From CAXXIC01 sp049315325 (GTDB lineage: Bacteria; Bacteroidota; Bacteroidia; Bacteroidales; UBA7332), in NCBI GenBank assembly GCA_049315325.1, contig JBMOKJ010000014.1, positions 1 to 64,000 on the forward strand: DNA of 64,000 nucleotides. Reading direction: 5' to 3'. Position numbers and translations under genes: made by a program. Positions 18,302-27,427 of this stretch are shown one piece after another. The notes beneath the pieces were generated by a model, which was not told the origin of the DNA, did no database searches, and saw nothing but the letters and a program-made list of their open reading frames with translations. Position 1 is the first letter of the stretch, and each line of letters begins with the position of its first letter.

Positions 18302-18379
18302 TGTCCCACAGATCTCGCAAATCTCGCAGATTGTAAGATTGATTTCTTTATCTGCGTAATTAGCGTAATCTGCGGGACA
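18302..18379. repeat. Imperfect palindrome between menB and menC
   Basis: Two 30-base arms (18302-18331 and 18350-18379) are reverse complements with few mismatches, built of CGCAGAT/ATCTGCG units around a short AT spacer. In RNA it would form a long hairpin between two men genes. No transposase is present. Confidence 0.7.
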
Positions 18380-18385
18380 GCTTAT

Positions 18386-19204
18386 TTACCCTGGGAATTT
18401 CGGGAATTTTTGGAAGTCCGGTTTGCGTTTCTCCAAGAATGCGTGCTTGCCCTCTTGTGCCTCTTCCATGAGGTAATACATCAGTGTAGCATCGCCAGCC
18501 ATTTCCATCAAACCGCGTTGTCCGTCGAGCTCGGCATTCAAACCGCGTTTAATCATACGGATAGCCATCGGACTGTTCGCTAGAATTTGTTGACACCAGT
18601 CAACGGTCACATCTTCGAGTTGGTCGAATGGCACAACGGTGTTCACCAATCCCATATCCAATGCCTCTTGCGCTGAATATTGTTTGCAAAGGAACCAAAT
18701 TTCGCGTGCTTTTTTCTGACCCACGCAACGTGCCAAGTACGACGAACCGAATCCGGCATCGAAGCTTCCTACTCGCGGACCTGTTTGTCCGAAAATAGCG
18801 TTTTCTGAAGCGATAGATAAGTCGCAAACTACGTGCAAAACGTGTCCGCCACCGATAGCAAATCCGTTCACCATAGCAATTACTGGTTTCGGAATAGAGC
18901 GGATGGCTTTGTGTAAATCGAGCACATTGAGCCGGGGAACACCGTGTTCGTCGATGTAACCACCTACGCCTTTTACTTTTTGGTCGCCGCCGGCGCAAAA
19001 AGCTTTGTCGCCTGCTCCAGTGAAAACAATCACGCCAATGTCGCTACGTTCACTGCAAATACTCATGGCATCGAGCATCTCGAAATTAGTCTGTGGGCGG
19101 AATGCGTTGCGCACATGCTCGCGGTTGATAGTGATTTTTGCAATTCCTTCGAAAAACTCAAATTTGATGTCTTCGTACTGTTTAATGGTTGTCCAGTTTC
19201 TCAT
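18386..19204 (-). CDS. menB: 1,4-Dihydroxy-2-naphthoyl-CoA synthase
   Basis: Crotonase-fold enzyme of 272 residues that closes the second naphthoquinone ring from o-succinylbenzoyl-CoA. Visible marks are RPQTNFEMLDAM, FTGAGDKAFCAGGDQKVKG (oxyanion region and CoA loop), GFAIGGGHVLHVVCDLSIAS near residue 125, and the MenB signature QTGPRVGSFDAGFGSSYLAR near 150. The C-terminal FPKFPG is typical. Length and motifs separate it from ordinary enoyl-CoA hydratases. Confidence 0.96.
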   Translation of the reverse strand: MRNWTTIKQYEDIKFEFFEGIAKITINREHVRNAFRPQTNFEMLDAMSICSERSDIGVIVFTGAGDKAFCAGGDQKVKGVGGYIDEHGVPRLNVLDLHKAIRSIPKPVIAMVNGFAIGGGHVLHVVCDLSIASENAIFGQTGPRVGSFDAGFGSSYLARCVGQKKAREIWFLCKQYSAQEALDMGLVNTVVPFDQLEDVTVDWCQQILANSPMAIRMIKRGLNAELDGQRGLMEMAGDATLMYYLMEEAQEGKHAFLEKRKPDFQKFPKFPG

Positions 19205-19227
19205 ATTGTTTGTTTTTTTATTTATTT

Positions 19228-19362
19228 TTTGCCACTAAGACACAAAGGCTCTAAGATTTAACAAAGAAGAAATCTGTATCCTTTGTCTCTTCGTAGTTTT
19301 ATGTCTTATCTATTGTTTTAATTTTTCGTGTAAACTTCGGGTCTTAGTTCCTTTGTGGCAAA
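19228..19362. repeat. Imperfect palindromic element between menD and menB
   Basis: Outer arms beginning TTTGCCACTAAGACACAAAG (19228 on) and ending CTTTGTGGCAAA (to 19362) are near complements. Inner ACAAAG/CTTTGT units form a second stem. Such CACAAAG elements occur widely as non-coding repeats in Bacteroidota. There is no reading frame inside. Confidence 0.6.
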
Positions 19363-19368
19363 TTCTCT

Positions 19369-21060
19369 TTATCCCCGTATTGCACTAAAATACGCTTTCA
19401 GCACCTTGTCGTTCTCCAATCGTGGTGTGTTGACTTCGATGATGACAGGTTTAGAATGCGGCGCATATATTTTAGGTGAAATGGCTGCTAGTTCTTCAGC
19501 ATTATTTGCACGGTAGAATGGCAGATTATAGAGGGTTGCCACTTTCTCGATGTCGAGTTCTTGTGCTGCTTCGAAATATTCGTCCAACTCTTTCACTCCT
19601 GAAGGACCTGGGATGAATCGGAAAAGACTTCCGCCACCGTTTTTCATCACAAAAATGCGAAGATTGGGCGAAAGGTATTTGTTCCAAAGGGCATTCGAGT
19701 CGTAGAAAAAGCTGATGTCTCCACTGATTAATGTCGTGATTCCTTCTGAAATCCACGCAGCTCCCACGGCAGTAGAGGTAGAGCCGTCTATGCCGCTTGT
19801 GCCGCGATTACTTTGTATGCTGTTGAGGTGTCGTTGTCGAAATAGATGTCCGTAGCGCACCGCCGAGCTGTTACCCAATTGTAAATCGGAGCCTTCGGGC
19901 GTGGCTTTGCAAATGATTTCGAATGCCTTGAGGTCGCTCCACGGAGCTGTGCTCATATAATTTGCGTGTCGTTCTGCCGAAATTTTCTCCTTTTGCTGCC
20001 ATTTTGTTGAATAGCTGTTTTCTGAGAAACTATTTTCTTCGAAAAACTGCTCCAAAAATGCCGCAGGTTCTAGTTGAATGAGTGCTGTCAGTTGGCGGAA
20101 CGTGTCGATGTGCGTCTCGCCTTTGCCGATGTACCAATGCTCTTTAGGCGGATTGTTTTTGAGGAACGTTTTGATCTGTTTCGAAACCAGCGAACCACCA
20201 AAACTAATCAATACATCCGGTGCAAATGCAGCTGCTTCATCCAGTTGAATTACATTCAATGTTCGGTCGATAGTCGATATTAAATTCGCTGTTTGGATGT
20301 TCGAAATTGGCTCTGCCAACACAACAACATTCGATATTTTCTCAATTTGCGAGATGGCGACATTGATTTTCTCCTTCATTTCGTTGGGTAGAAACGAAGC
20401 CAAAATCATTATTTTCGGACTTTCGGGCAATCTGCTTTTCAGTTCAGATATTGTCTCTTTGGGGAGAAACGATTCCGGTTCGAATTGATTGAATGTGCGC
20501 TGAACCGAATTTGTTTTTTCGACAATGCCATAAAGCGGTTCGCGCAGCGGAATATTGATGTGTACGGGGCCTTTTCGTCCAGAAGTGGCGTAATTGAGTG
20601 CTTCGTTTACTGCTCGGTTGACGTGCCAAGCTTCATCGTCGCAAGTTATTTCTGCCGGAATTTGGCAGTTGAATTTGGTGAAATTGGCAAAAACCTGTTG
20701 TTGGTTAATAGCTTGGCTATCGTCCTGCTCAATCCATTCGGTGGGTCGGTCGGCCGAAAGCACTACCAACGGAATGCGTTGATAGAAAGCCTCAGCAACC
20801 GCAGGAGCGTAGTTGAGTAACGCTGTTCCCGAGGTACAAACGATTGCTACCGCATCACCCGATTTTTGAGACAATCCGAGTGCGAAGAAGGCAGCACTGC
20901 GCTCGTCCACTAACACGAAGCATTCGATGCGAGGGTCGCGATTGAAGGCGACGGAAAGCGGTGCGTTGCGCGAACCGGGAGAAACTACCACTCGCTTAAT
21001 GCCTTTCTGGGCGCACAAATCAACGATGATTTGAACAGTCTGTTTATTGGTTGTTGTCAT
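19369..21060 (-). CDS. menD: SEPHCHC synthase
   Basis: ThDP-dependent enzyme of 563 residues that joins 2-oxoglutarate to isochorismate, the first committed step of menaquinone synthesis. VVSPGSRNAPLSVAF at residues 25-40, CTSGTALLNYAPAVAEA near 97 and VLSADRPTEWIEQDDSQAINQ near 120 are classic MenD blocks. The C-terminal ThDP region includes RGTSGIDGSTSTAVGAA and GDISFFYDSNAL. Full length. A 39-base gap separates it from menF. Confidence 0.96.
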   Translation of the reverse strand: MTTTNKQTVQIIVDLCAQKGIKRVVVSPGSRNAPLSVAFNRDPRIECFVLVDERSAAFFALGLSQKSGDAVAIVCTSGTALLNYAPAVAEAFYQRIPLVVLSADRPTEWIEQDDSQAINQQQVFANFTKFNCQIPAEITCDDEAWHVNRAVNEALNYATSGRKGPVHINIPLREPLYGIVEKTNSVQRTFNQFEPESFLPKETISELKSRLPESPKIMILASFLPNEMKEKINVAISQIEKISNVVVLAEPISNIQTANLISTIDRTLNVIQLDEAAAFAPDVLISFGGSLVSKQIKTFLKNNPPKEHWYIGKGETHIDTFRQLTALIQLEPAAFLEQFFEENSFSENSYSTKWQQKEKISAERHANYMSTAPWSDLKAFEIICKATPEGSDLQLGNSSAVRYGHLFRQRHLNSIQSNRGTSGIDGSTSTAVGAAWISEGITTLISGDISFFYDSNALWNKYLSPNLRIFVMKNGGGSLFRFIPGPSGVKELDEYFEAAQELDIEKVATLYNLPFYRANNAEELAAISPKIYAPHSKPVIIEVNTPRLENDKVLKAYFSAIRG

Positions 21061-21099
21061 ATTTTATAAACCGTCCCTTAAAAGAGTCGGCAATTGATT

Positions 21100-22188
21100 T
21101 TAATTTTTAATTATCCTAAGCAGTGTTTCTGCTTTGAGGCAAGTCTCCTGCCATTCGGCTTCTGCTATTGATTGAGCGGTGATTCCACCACCCACGTAGA
21201 GCGTTATGCCATCGTCCGTGAGCTTCATGCATCGCAAATTTACAAATAAATCACATCCGTTTTCTGAAATTGGACCGATGTAGCCGGCATAATATTCGCG
21301 ATCGTGTTGTTCCGTGTTGTGAATGAGTAGCTTCGACTGCTCTTTCGGTAAGCCACAGACGGCAGGTGTTGGGTGCAGGGTTTCTATTAATTGAAAAAGT
21401 GATTCAGCCTCTAAAGCTCCATTGCACGTGTATATTGTAACCAAATGACACATATTGCCCGCCACTAAATCTTGAGGTCCTTCTATTGTTATTTCAGAGA
21501 ATGGGAATTCGTTTAAAACCGTAGCTACATAGTCGCTCACCATCTGTTGCTCCTCGCGTTCTTTGTTGCTCCATTGTGCTTCTGCAGCTGCGGGTTTGGT
21601 GCCTGCCAACGACATAGTTTCTACTTTGTGTGAATGAGCTTTAAGCAGTGTTTCTGGAGTGGCGCCCATCCAGCAGCAGACCCCTGGTATGTGAAAAAGC
21701 GACACAAAAGCATTGGGGTAGGTGTGCGTCAGTTTTTCGAAGATCTGAACCGCATCCTCGATGTTAAAATCCGATTGGTGAATGGTGCGAGAGAGCACCA
21801 CTTTTCGAAGCTCGTTCTGTTGCAGTTTATCGATTAAAAATGATGCTTGTTGCAGGTACTCTTCTTTCGAAATATCATAGAACGAATCGTCTATTGACTG
21901 ATGAGTTTGTTTTGCAGATTGAATCAACTCAAGATCTGCATCAGAAATAGTATGATTCAGTAACGAGATATCTTGTTGGATAAAAAAGCATTTGGCCGAA
22001 CTGCTTTCGTCGAACGGAGCGACCAGAAAGCCAGCAGACTGCGGAAGTGAATGACAGAAAATAGCCACATTCGTAGAGAGTTGGATACCTGTTCTGACAT
22101 CGCTGCTTCGAGGCATTCGATAGCTGAAAAAGGGCAGATTGCTTTGAAAACAGATGGTTAGAATATCGGTTAAATTCATCTCTTGCAT
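21100..22188 (-). CDS. menF: Isochorismate synthase
   Basis: Chorismate-utilising enzyme of 362 residues that makes isochorismate for menaquinone. The chorismate-binding domain contains LRKVVLSRTIH, LFHIPGVCCWMGATPETLLK, TMSLAGTKPA, HLVTIYTCNGALEAESLFQLIETLHPTPAVCGLP and YAGYIGPISENGCDLFVNLRCM. It is first in the operon, led by a TACCTTTG box at 22231-22238 (minus). The context favours menaquinone over siderophore synthesis (EntC). Confidence 0.93.
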   Translation of the reverse strand: MQEMNLTDILTICFQSNLPFFSYRMPRSSDVRTGIQLSTNVAIFCHSLPQSAGFLVAPFDESSSAKCFFIQQDISLLNHTISDADLELIQSAKQTHQSIDDSFYDISKEEYLQQASFLIDKLQQNELRKVVLSRTIHQSDFNIEDAVQIFEKLTHTYPNAFVSLFHIPGVCCWMGATPETLLKAHSHKVETMSLAGTKPAAAEAQWSNKEREEQQMVSDYVATVLNEFPFSEITIEGPQDLVAGNMCHLVTIYTCNGALEAESLFQLIETLHPTPAVCGLPKEQSKLLIHNTEQHDREYYAGYIGPISENGCDLFVNLRCMKLTDDGITLYVGGGITAQSIAEAEWQETCLKAETLLRIIKN

Positions 22189-22230
22189 AGCGAAAGTTGA
22201 GTGGCTGACAAGTCAGCATTTCGTTTAGTG

Positions 22231-22238
22231 CAAAGGTA
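22231..22238 (-). promoter_or_regulatory. -7 box of the menaquinone operon
   Basis: TACCTTTG on the minus strand lies about 43 bases before menF. No clean -33 TTTG is seen. A small CTGAC/GTCAG palindrome (22205-22216) lies in the leader. Confidence 0.45.
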
Positions 22239-22342
22239 TAGGAATTTTTTCTAATTCTGAATTGATTTGGCAGAATATCAGAATTCGGTCTTTCACGGCT
22301 AAAGGTTCGAAAGATACAACTCTACTTGTTGATCTATTGAAT

Positions 22343-23485
22343 TTAAAAACCATGCAGATTGATTCCATCACTGTCAATCATGGTGACAGGTTTTCCCATC
22401 TTTTTCTGGATAATTCGAAAGTGGTGTCTGTCCTCTTCGGTGACAAAAGAGAGCGCTTCGCCTGGAGACTCGGCACGACCAGTTCGGCCGATGCGGTGAA
22501 TGTAATCTTTGGGAGAACGTGGCAGTTCGTAGTTGATTACATACGGTAAAAACTTGATGTCGATACCACGAGAAATTAAGTCTGTAGCTACTAGAACAGT
22601 GAGTTTTCCTGCTTTGAATTTCTCCAAAACCTCGGTGCGAGCTTTCTGGCTTTTCTTGCTGTGGATGGCTCCAGCGTTGATGTTGTGTTTGCGCAATTTA
22701 TCCGATACCAAATCTGCTTGATAAGTGGAGGAGGTGAAAATCAACACCTGCTTCATCTCTTTTTGTTGGATAAGGTAGCGTAGCAGCGGACCTTTTTTCT
22801 CTTCTGTGACGAAGTAGCCAAGTTGTTTGATGAGGTCGAAGTAGTCCTCTTCGGGTTCTATTTTTACCACAACCGGATTACGCAAAACTAGTTGGTCTAT
22901 TTTCGAAATATCGTCGTTGAGCGTCGCCGAGAACAGAAGGTTTTGTCTTTTTTTAGGTAAATGAGCCAGAATGCGCTGCATTTCGTCGGCAAAACCCATG
23001 CTGAGCATTTTGTCGGCTTCGTCGAGCACAAGTGTTTCTATTTCAGATAGATGAACGGCATTTGTTTCCACCAATTCGAGCAATCGACCAGGAGTAGCAA
23101 CGAGGATATTGACACCTTGCATAGCCATCATTTGTGGATTGATGGACACTCCTCCAAACACAGACATTGTTTTGATACGCTCGGGTAGTGCTTCACTAAA
23201 GGTATGAAACACATCGCGCACCTGAATGGCGAGCTCTCTTGTCGGTACAAGCACCAACACTTTTACGTGGCGGTTTTTCGACTTCTCACCCCCAACAAGA
23301 TTTGTGAGGATTGGTAACACGTAACTCGCCGTTTTTCCCGAGCCAGTTTGAGCAATTCCAAGCAGATCTTTGCCCTGCAAAATGGCAGGAATTGTTTCCT
23401 CCTGAATAGGGTAAGGCGCAATGTAATTGTAGCCGGTCAAAGATTTTAGAAGCGCAGAAGAGAGACCTAAATTCGAAAAAGACAT
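22343..23485 (-). CDS. DEAD-box RNA helicase (RhlE type)
   Basis: ATP-dependent RNA helicase of 380 residues. The motifs run in order: GYNYIAPYPIQEETIPAIL (Q motif), AQTGSGKTASYVLP (I), VPTRELAIQV (Ia), VATPGRLLEL (Ib), VLDEADKML (II), FSATL (III), and HRIGRTGRA (VI). There is no long basic tail, so it is a short RhlE-like form, probably for rRNA or mRNA remodelling. It is divergent from recJ across about 200 bases. Confidence 0.95.
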   Translation of the reverse strand: MSFSNLGLSSALLKSLTGYNYIAPYPIQEETIPAILQGKDLLGIAQTGSGKTASYVLPILTNLVGGEKSKNRHVKVLVLVPTRELAIQVRDVFHTFSEALPERIKTMSVFGGVSINPQMMAMQGVNILVATPGRLLELVETNAVHLSEIETLVLDEADKMLSMGFADEMQRILAHLPKKRQNLLFSATLNDDISKIDQLVLRNPVVVKIEPEEDYFDLIKQLGYFVTEEKKGPLLRYLIQQKEMKQVLIFTSSTYQADLVSDKLRKHNINAGAIHSKKSQKARTEVLEKFKAGKLTVLVATDLISRGIDIKFLPYVINYELPRSPKDYIHRIGRTGRAESPGEALSFVTEEDRHHFRIIQKKMGKPVTMIDSDGINLHGF

Positions 23486-23680
23486 AACGATTTGTTATTT
23501 ATTCCAACATGGAAATTTTTAAACGGCGTAAAGTTACAGGAAATAAACGGTAAATAGGGTAATTAAGCTTTATGTTTCGCTCGGCATTCACTAGGAAGAG
23601 ATGAAAACAAGGTGGAAAATTTTTCTCGCTCCGAAACAATTTGTAAATTTACGGTCTATAAAATAAAACCCATCTAATCT

Positions 23681-25417
23681 ATGATAAGCGAATGGAACTA
23701 CCTATCACCTGATACGCAGTTTGATGATAAGCACGACGATATGTCTAAAGAGTTGGGTATTAGCCCAATACTTTCGCGTTTGCTTTTGCAGCGCAACATC
23801 ACGACAATCGAAGAAGCTAAACGATTTTTTCGTCCACAGTTGAGCGAATTGCATGACCCATTTTTGATGAAAGATATGGATCGTGCCGTTGAACGGCTGA
23901 ATAAAGCCTTGGGTCGAAAAGAGAAAATCCTGATTTATGGCGATTACGACGTCGATGGAACCACAGCTGTGACGATTGTTTATACTTTCCTTCGGAATTT
24001 TTACTCAAACATCGATTTCTATATTCCAGATCGATCTGATGAAGGTTATGGAATCTCTTACAAAGGCATTGATTTTGCCTATGAGAATGATTTTAAGCTG
24101 ATTATCGTGCTCGATTGTGGAATCAAAGCGATCGAAAAGATTGATTATGCCAAACGCAGAGGTGTCGATTTTATCATCTGCGACCACCACAAACCCGACG
24201 ATGAATTGCCCGATGCGTGTGCCATTCTCGACCCGAAACGCGCCGACGAGACCTATCCGTTTCAGCACCTTTCGGCTGCTGGAGTTGGGTTTAAGTTTAT
24301 GCAAGGGTTCGCGCAAAGCAATGGCATTGACACCTCTCTGCTTTTTCAATTGCTCGATTTGGTAGCTGTTAGTATTGCTGCTGATATCGTGTCGGTGACG
24401 GGTGAAAATCGCATTCTTGCATTTTATGGGTTGAAAATTCTGAATAACAATCCGTGCATTGGTCTGAAAAGCATCATCGATATGTGTGGAATGGCTGATA
24501 AGGAAATCACGCTGAGCGATGTGGTTTTCAAAATCGGACCGCGACTAAATGCTTCTGGTCGAATGCAGTCTGGAGGCGAATCGGTGGAACTTTTAATTTC
24601 GAAAGATATGACTTTCGCACGCGAGAAATGCGAAGGAATTAACCTCCAAAACGAGATTCGCAAAGGATTAGACAAAACCATTACCGAAGAGGCAAATGCC
24701 ATTTTGGAGAGCTGGCCAGATATGTCGGAGCGTAAATCGATTGTGATTTACAACGAGTTTTGGCACAAAGGCGTCATTGGCATTGTTGCTTCGCGAATGA
24801 CCGAACTTTATTACAAGCCTGCAGTGGTTTTGACACTTTCTAATGGATTGGCAACTGGTTCGGCTCGGTCCATTCAAGGCATTGATATTTACAAAGCCAT
24901 TGAGAATTGCCGCGATTTGCTCGAAAACTTTGGTGGACATCCCTTTGCTGCGGGTCTTTCGATGAAAGAAGAAAATGTGCCCGAGTTTCGCGCTCGTTTC
25001 GAAACCTTCATTGCTTCCAATATCACAACCGAACAGTTGGTACCCCAACTCGATATCGATGCGGCCATCAATTTTAGCGATATTACTCCGAAATTTTTCC
25101 GTGTGTTGAAGCAATTTGCTCCTTTTGGACCCGATAATCCGAAACCTGTTTTCTGCACGCGTCGGGTTTACGATTACGGCACGAGCCGATTGGTGGGTAA
25201 AGATCAGGAACACCTCAAACTGGAGTTGATTGACAGCAATTCAGAAAATATTATGAATGGGATTGCCTTTGGAATGTACGAATACAACGACTTAATCAAA
25301 AACCTCAATCCGTTTGATATTTGCTACACCATCGAGGAGAATAATTACGGTGGTAATAGCTCGATTCAGTTGCTGATAAAGGATATAAAGGCAGAAAACC
25401 TCCCCAACCCCTCCTAA
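23681..25417 (+). CDS. recJ: Single-stranded-DNA exonuclease RecJ
   Basis: DHH-family 5'-3' exonuclease of 578 residues for recombination and repair. The catalytic blocks are ILIYGDYDVDGTTAVTIVYTF near residue 87, IVLDCGIKAIEKIDYA near 140 and IICDHHKPDDELPDA near 165. The DHHA1 part includes SARSIQGIDIYKAIENC and FGGHPFAAGLSMKEENV near 410-430. The C-terminal OB fold ends at IQLLIKDIKA. The final residues ENLPNPS are encoded by the left arm of a palindromic repeat (25395-25492), so the repeat supplies the stop codon. recQ follows 78 bases later. Confidence 0.96.
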   Translation: MISEWNYLSPDTQFDDKHDDMSKELGISPILSRLLLQRNITTIEEAKRFFRPQLSELHDPFLMKDMDRAVERLNKALGRKEKILIYGDYDVDGTTAVTIVYTFLRNFYSNIDFYIPDRSDEGYGISYKGIDFAYENDFKLIIVLDCGIKAIEKIDYAKRRGVDFIICDHHKPDDELPDACAILDPKRADETYPFQHLSAAGVGFKFMQGFAQSNGIDTSLLFQLLDLVAVSIAADIVSVTGENRILAFYGLKILNNNPCIGLKSIIDMCGMADKEITLSDVVFKIGPRLNASGRMQSGGESVELLISKDMTFAREKCEGINLQNEIRKGLDKTITEEANAILESWPDMSERKSIVIYNEFWHKGVIGIVASRMTELYYKPAVVLTLSNGLATGSARSIQGIDIYKAIENCRDLLENFGGHPFAAGLSMKEENVPEFRARFETFIASNITTEQLVPQLDIDAAINFSDITPKFFRVLKQFAPFGPDNPKPVFCTRRVYDYGTSRLVGKDQEHLKLELIDSNSENIMNGIAFGMYEYNDLIKNLNPFDICYTIEENNYGGNSSIQLLIKDIKAENLPNPS

Positions 25418-25492
25418 GGAGGGGCTAATTCCCATGGAAAAAGTTTTGAATATATTTCAACTAAAAACCCCCTTTGGGGGATTGGGGGTTTT
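25395..25492. repeat. Palindromic element filling the recJ-recQ junction
   Basis: Left arm 25395-25424 and right arm 25466-25492 are imperfect reverse complements made of CCCC/GGGG blocks. They resemble the P elements at 39650 and 45202 in style but not closely in sequence. The left arm encodes the last recJ codons and its stop. The right arm ends three bases before the recQ ATG. The structure could form in mRNA and affect recQ translation. Confidence 0.75.
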
Positions 25493-25495
25493 CCT

Positions 25496-27397
25496 ATGAA
25501 CTCTTTTCAGCAAATATTACTTCAATACTGGGGATATCCCGAATTTCGTCCATTACAGGAGGATATTGTGCGTTCCGTATGCGAAGGGCGCGACACATTG
25601 GGCTTGATGCCAACCGGAGGAGGCAAGTCGATTACGTTTCAAGTGCCTGGACTCTATCTTGAGGGTATTACATTGGTCGTTACGCCGCTCATTGCGTTGA
25701 TGAAAGATCAGGTGGATAACCTCAAAAAACGTGACATCAAAGCCGCTGCGGTCTATTCGGGCATGAGCAGTCAGGAGATACAGAATACCCTCGAAAACTG
25801 CATTTACGGCGGATATAAATTTCTTTACATCTCACCCGAACGACTCTCTACAGAACTTTTTCTGAGCAAAATGCGTGCGATGCAAATCAATTTGTTGGTT
25901 ATCGATGAGGCGCATTGCATTTCGCAGTGGGGATACGATTTCCGACCTTCGTACCTCAAAATTGCGGAGTTTCGACAACAAATAGCTTCTGTTCCGGTTT
26001 TGGCATTGACTGCTACGGCTACGCCTGAGGTGGTGAAGGATATTCAAGACAAGTTGCATTTTAAGCAATACAACGTTTTTCAAAAGAGTTTTTACCGCCA
26101 AAATATTGCCTACATCGTTCGACCAACGGATGATAAATTCACCGAGTTGGTTCATATTCTGCAACGAGTGAAGGGCACGGCAATAGTCTATACCCGAAAC
26201 CGAAAAAAAACCAAAGAGACTGCGATTGAACTCAAAAAGCAGGGAATTTCGGCCGATTTCTTCCACGCCGGATTGACAGCCGAAGCCAAAGAGCAAAAGC
26301 AAAACGATTGGATGTCGGGTGTGTTTCAAGTGATGGTTTCTACTAATGCATTTGGTATGGGAATCGACAAGCCCGACGTGCGCCTAGTAGTGCATATTGA
26401 TCTTCCGGATTCGCTCGAGGAGTATTACCAAGAAGCGGGAAGAGCCGGTCGTGATGGACTGAAATCGTATGCCGTTGCTTTGTTTGCCAAATCAGATAAA
26501 ACAACTTTGAAAAAGCGATTGGCAGACAATTTTCCTGAACGAGATTTTATCAAACAGACCTACGATTTATTGGGTAGTTTTTTGCAGGTCGGAGTGGGCT
26601 CTGGGTTCCAGTCGATGTTCGAATTTGATTTGGGGGAATTTTGCGTAAAAAACAGACTCCCGATTAATCCTACGCACAATGCGTTGAAACTGCTTGCACA
26701 ATCGTGTTATATCGAATACACCGACGAAGTGGACAACAATTCGCGCGTATTTTTCACTGTAAAGCGCGATGAGTTATACCAACTCCGACGATTTGAACCA
26801 AAGACCGATGCGGTTTTGCAGATGTTGCTCCGGGCTTATACTGGACTGTTTGCCGATTACGTCTATATCAAAGAGGAGCAGCTGGCGCAACTGACAAAGC
26901 TGACTCGTCAAGAGGTGTATGACCAACTGATTATCTTGACACAAAATTACGTTGTGCACTACGTTCCTCGTAAGAAAACACCCTACATCATCTACACCCA
27001 ACGCCGCGAGGAGATGCGCCACATTTCCATTCCAAAAACGGTGTATGAAGAGCGCAAACAACGGCTCGAAAAACGCATCGAAGGAATGCTCGATTACATC
27101 ATTTCTGAAACTCGCTGTCGTAGCTCCATTATGTTGCGCTACTTTGGTGAAACAGTGGAGGAAGATTGCGGCACATGCGATGTTTGCCTCAAAAAGAACG
27201 AAACTGGTTTGACCAACTTTCGCTTCTCGCAAATAGAGCGAGCTATCCATCAAAAAATCCCTGAAACAGGCATTCAGATCCCAAAACTTGTGGATGTAAT
27301 TCCTTTTAAGTCGGATGAAGTGCTCACCGTTACTCGGTTTCTACTTGATCGAAGCAAGTTGGAGCAAAAGGATGATTTGGTATTTCGGAAAGTGTAA
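25496..27397 (+). CDS. recQ: ATP-dependent DNA helicase RecQ
   Basis: 3'-5' DNA helicase of 633 residues. Motifs are FRPLQEDIVRSV (motif 0), MPTGGGKSITFQVP (I), VIDEAHCISQWGYDFRPSY (II), LTATATPEV (III), STNAFGMGIDKPDVR (V), and YYQEAGRAGRDG (VI). Zinc cysteines appear at CRSS and EDCGTCDVC near 540-565, followed by the RQC winged helix. No HRDC domain is evident and the chain ends after the RQC part. It is co-oriented with recJ, an obvious repair pair. The chosen ATG lies immediately after the palindrome. Confidence 0.96.
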   Translation: MNSFQQILLQYWGYPEFRPLQEDIVRSVCEGRDTLGLMPTGGGKSITFQVPGLYLEGITLVVTPLIALMKDQVDNLKKRDIKAAAVYSGMSSQEIQNTLENCIYGGYKFLYISPERLSTELFLSKMRAMQINLLVIDEAHCISQWGYDFRPSYLKIAEFRQQIASVPVLALTATATPEVVKDIQDKLHFKQYNVFQKSFYRQNIAYIVRPTDDKFTELVHILQRVKGTAIVYTRNRKKTKETAIELKKQGISADFFHAGLTAEAKEQKQNDWMSGVFQVMVSTNAFGMGIDKPDVRLVVHIDLPDSLEEYYQEAGRAGRDGLKSYAVALFAKSDKTTLKKRLADNFPERDFIKQTYDLLGSFLQVGVGSGFQSMFEFDLGEFCVKNRLPINPTHNALKLLAQSCYIEYTDEVDNNSRVFFTVKRDELYQLRRFEPKTDAVLQMLLRAYTGLFADYVYIKEEQLAQLTKLTRQEVYDQLIILTQNYVVHYVPRKKTPYIIYTQRREEMRHISIPKTVYEERKQRLEKRIEGMLDYIISETRCRSSIMLRYFGETVEEDCGTCDVCLKKNETGLTNFRFSQIERAIHQKIPETGIQIPKLVDVIPFKSDEVLTVTRFLLDRSKLEQKDDLVFRKV

Positions 27398-27427
27398 TCT
27401 GCAGATTTGTAATCAAAAATCTTATTA

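Noticed and set aside
22262..22549. 95-codon plus-strand frame at the end of the DEAD-box gene
   Set aside because: It mostly overlaps the helicase C terminus in antisense and has no family pattern.
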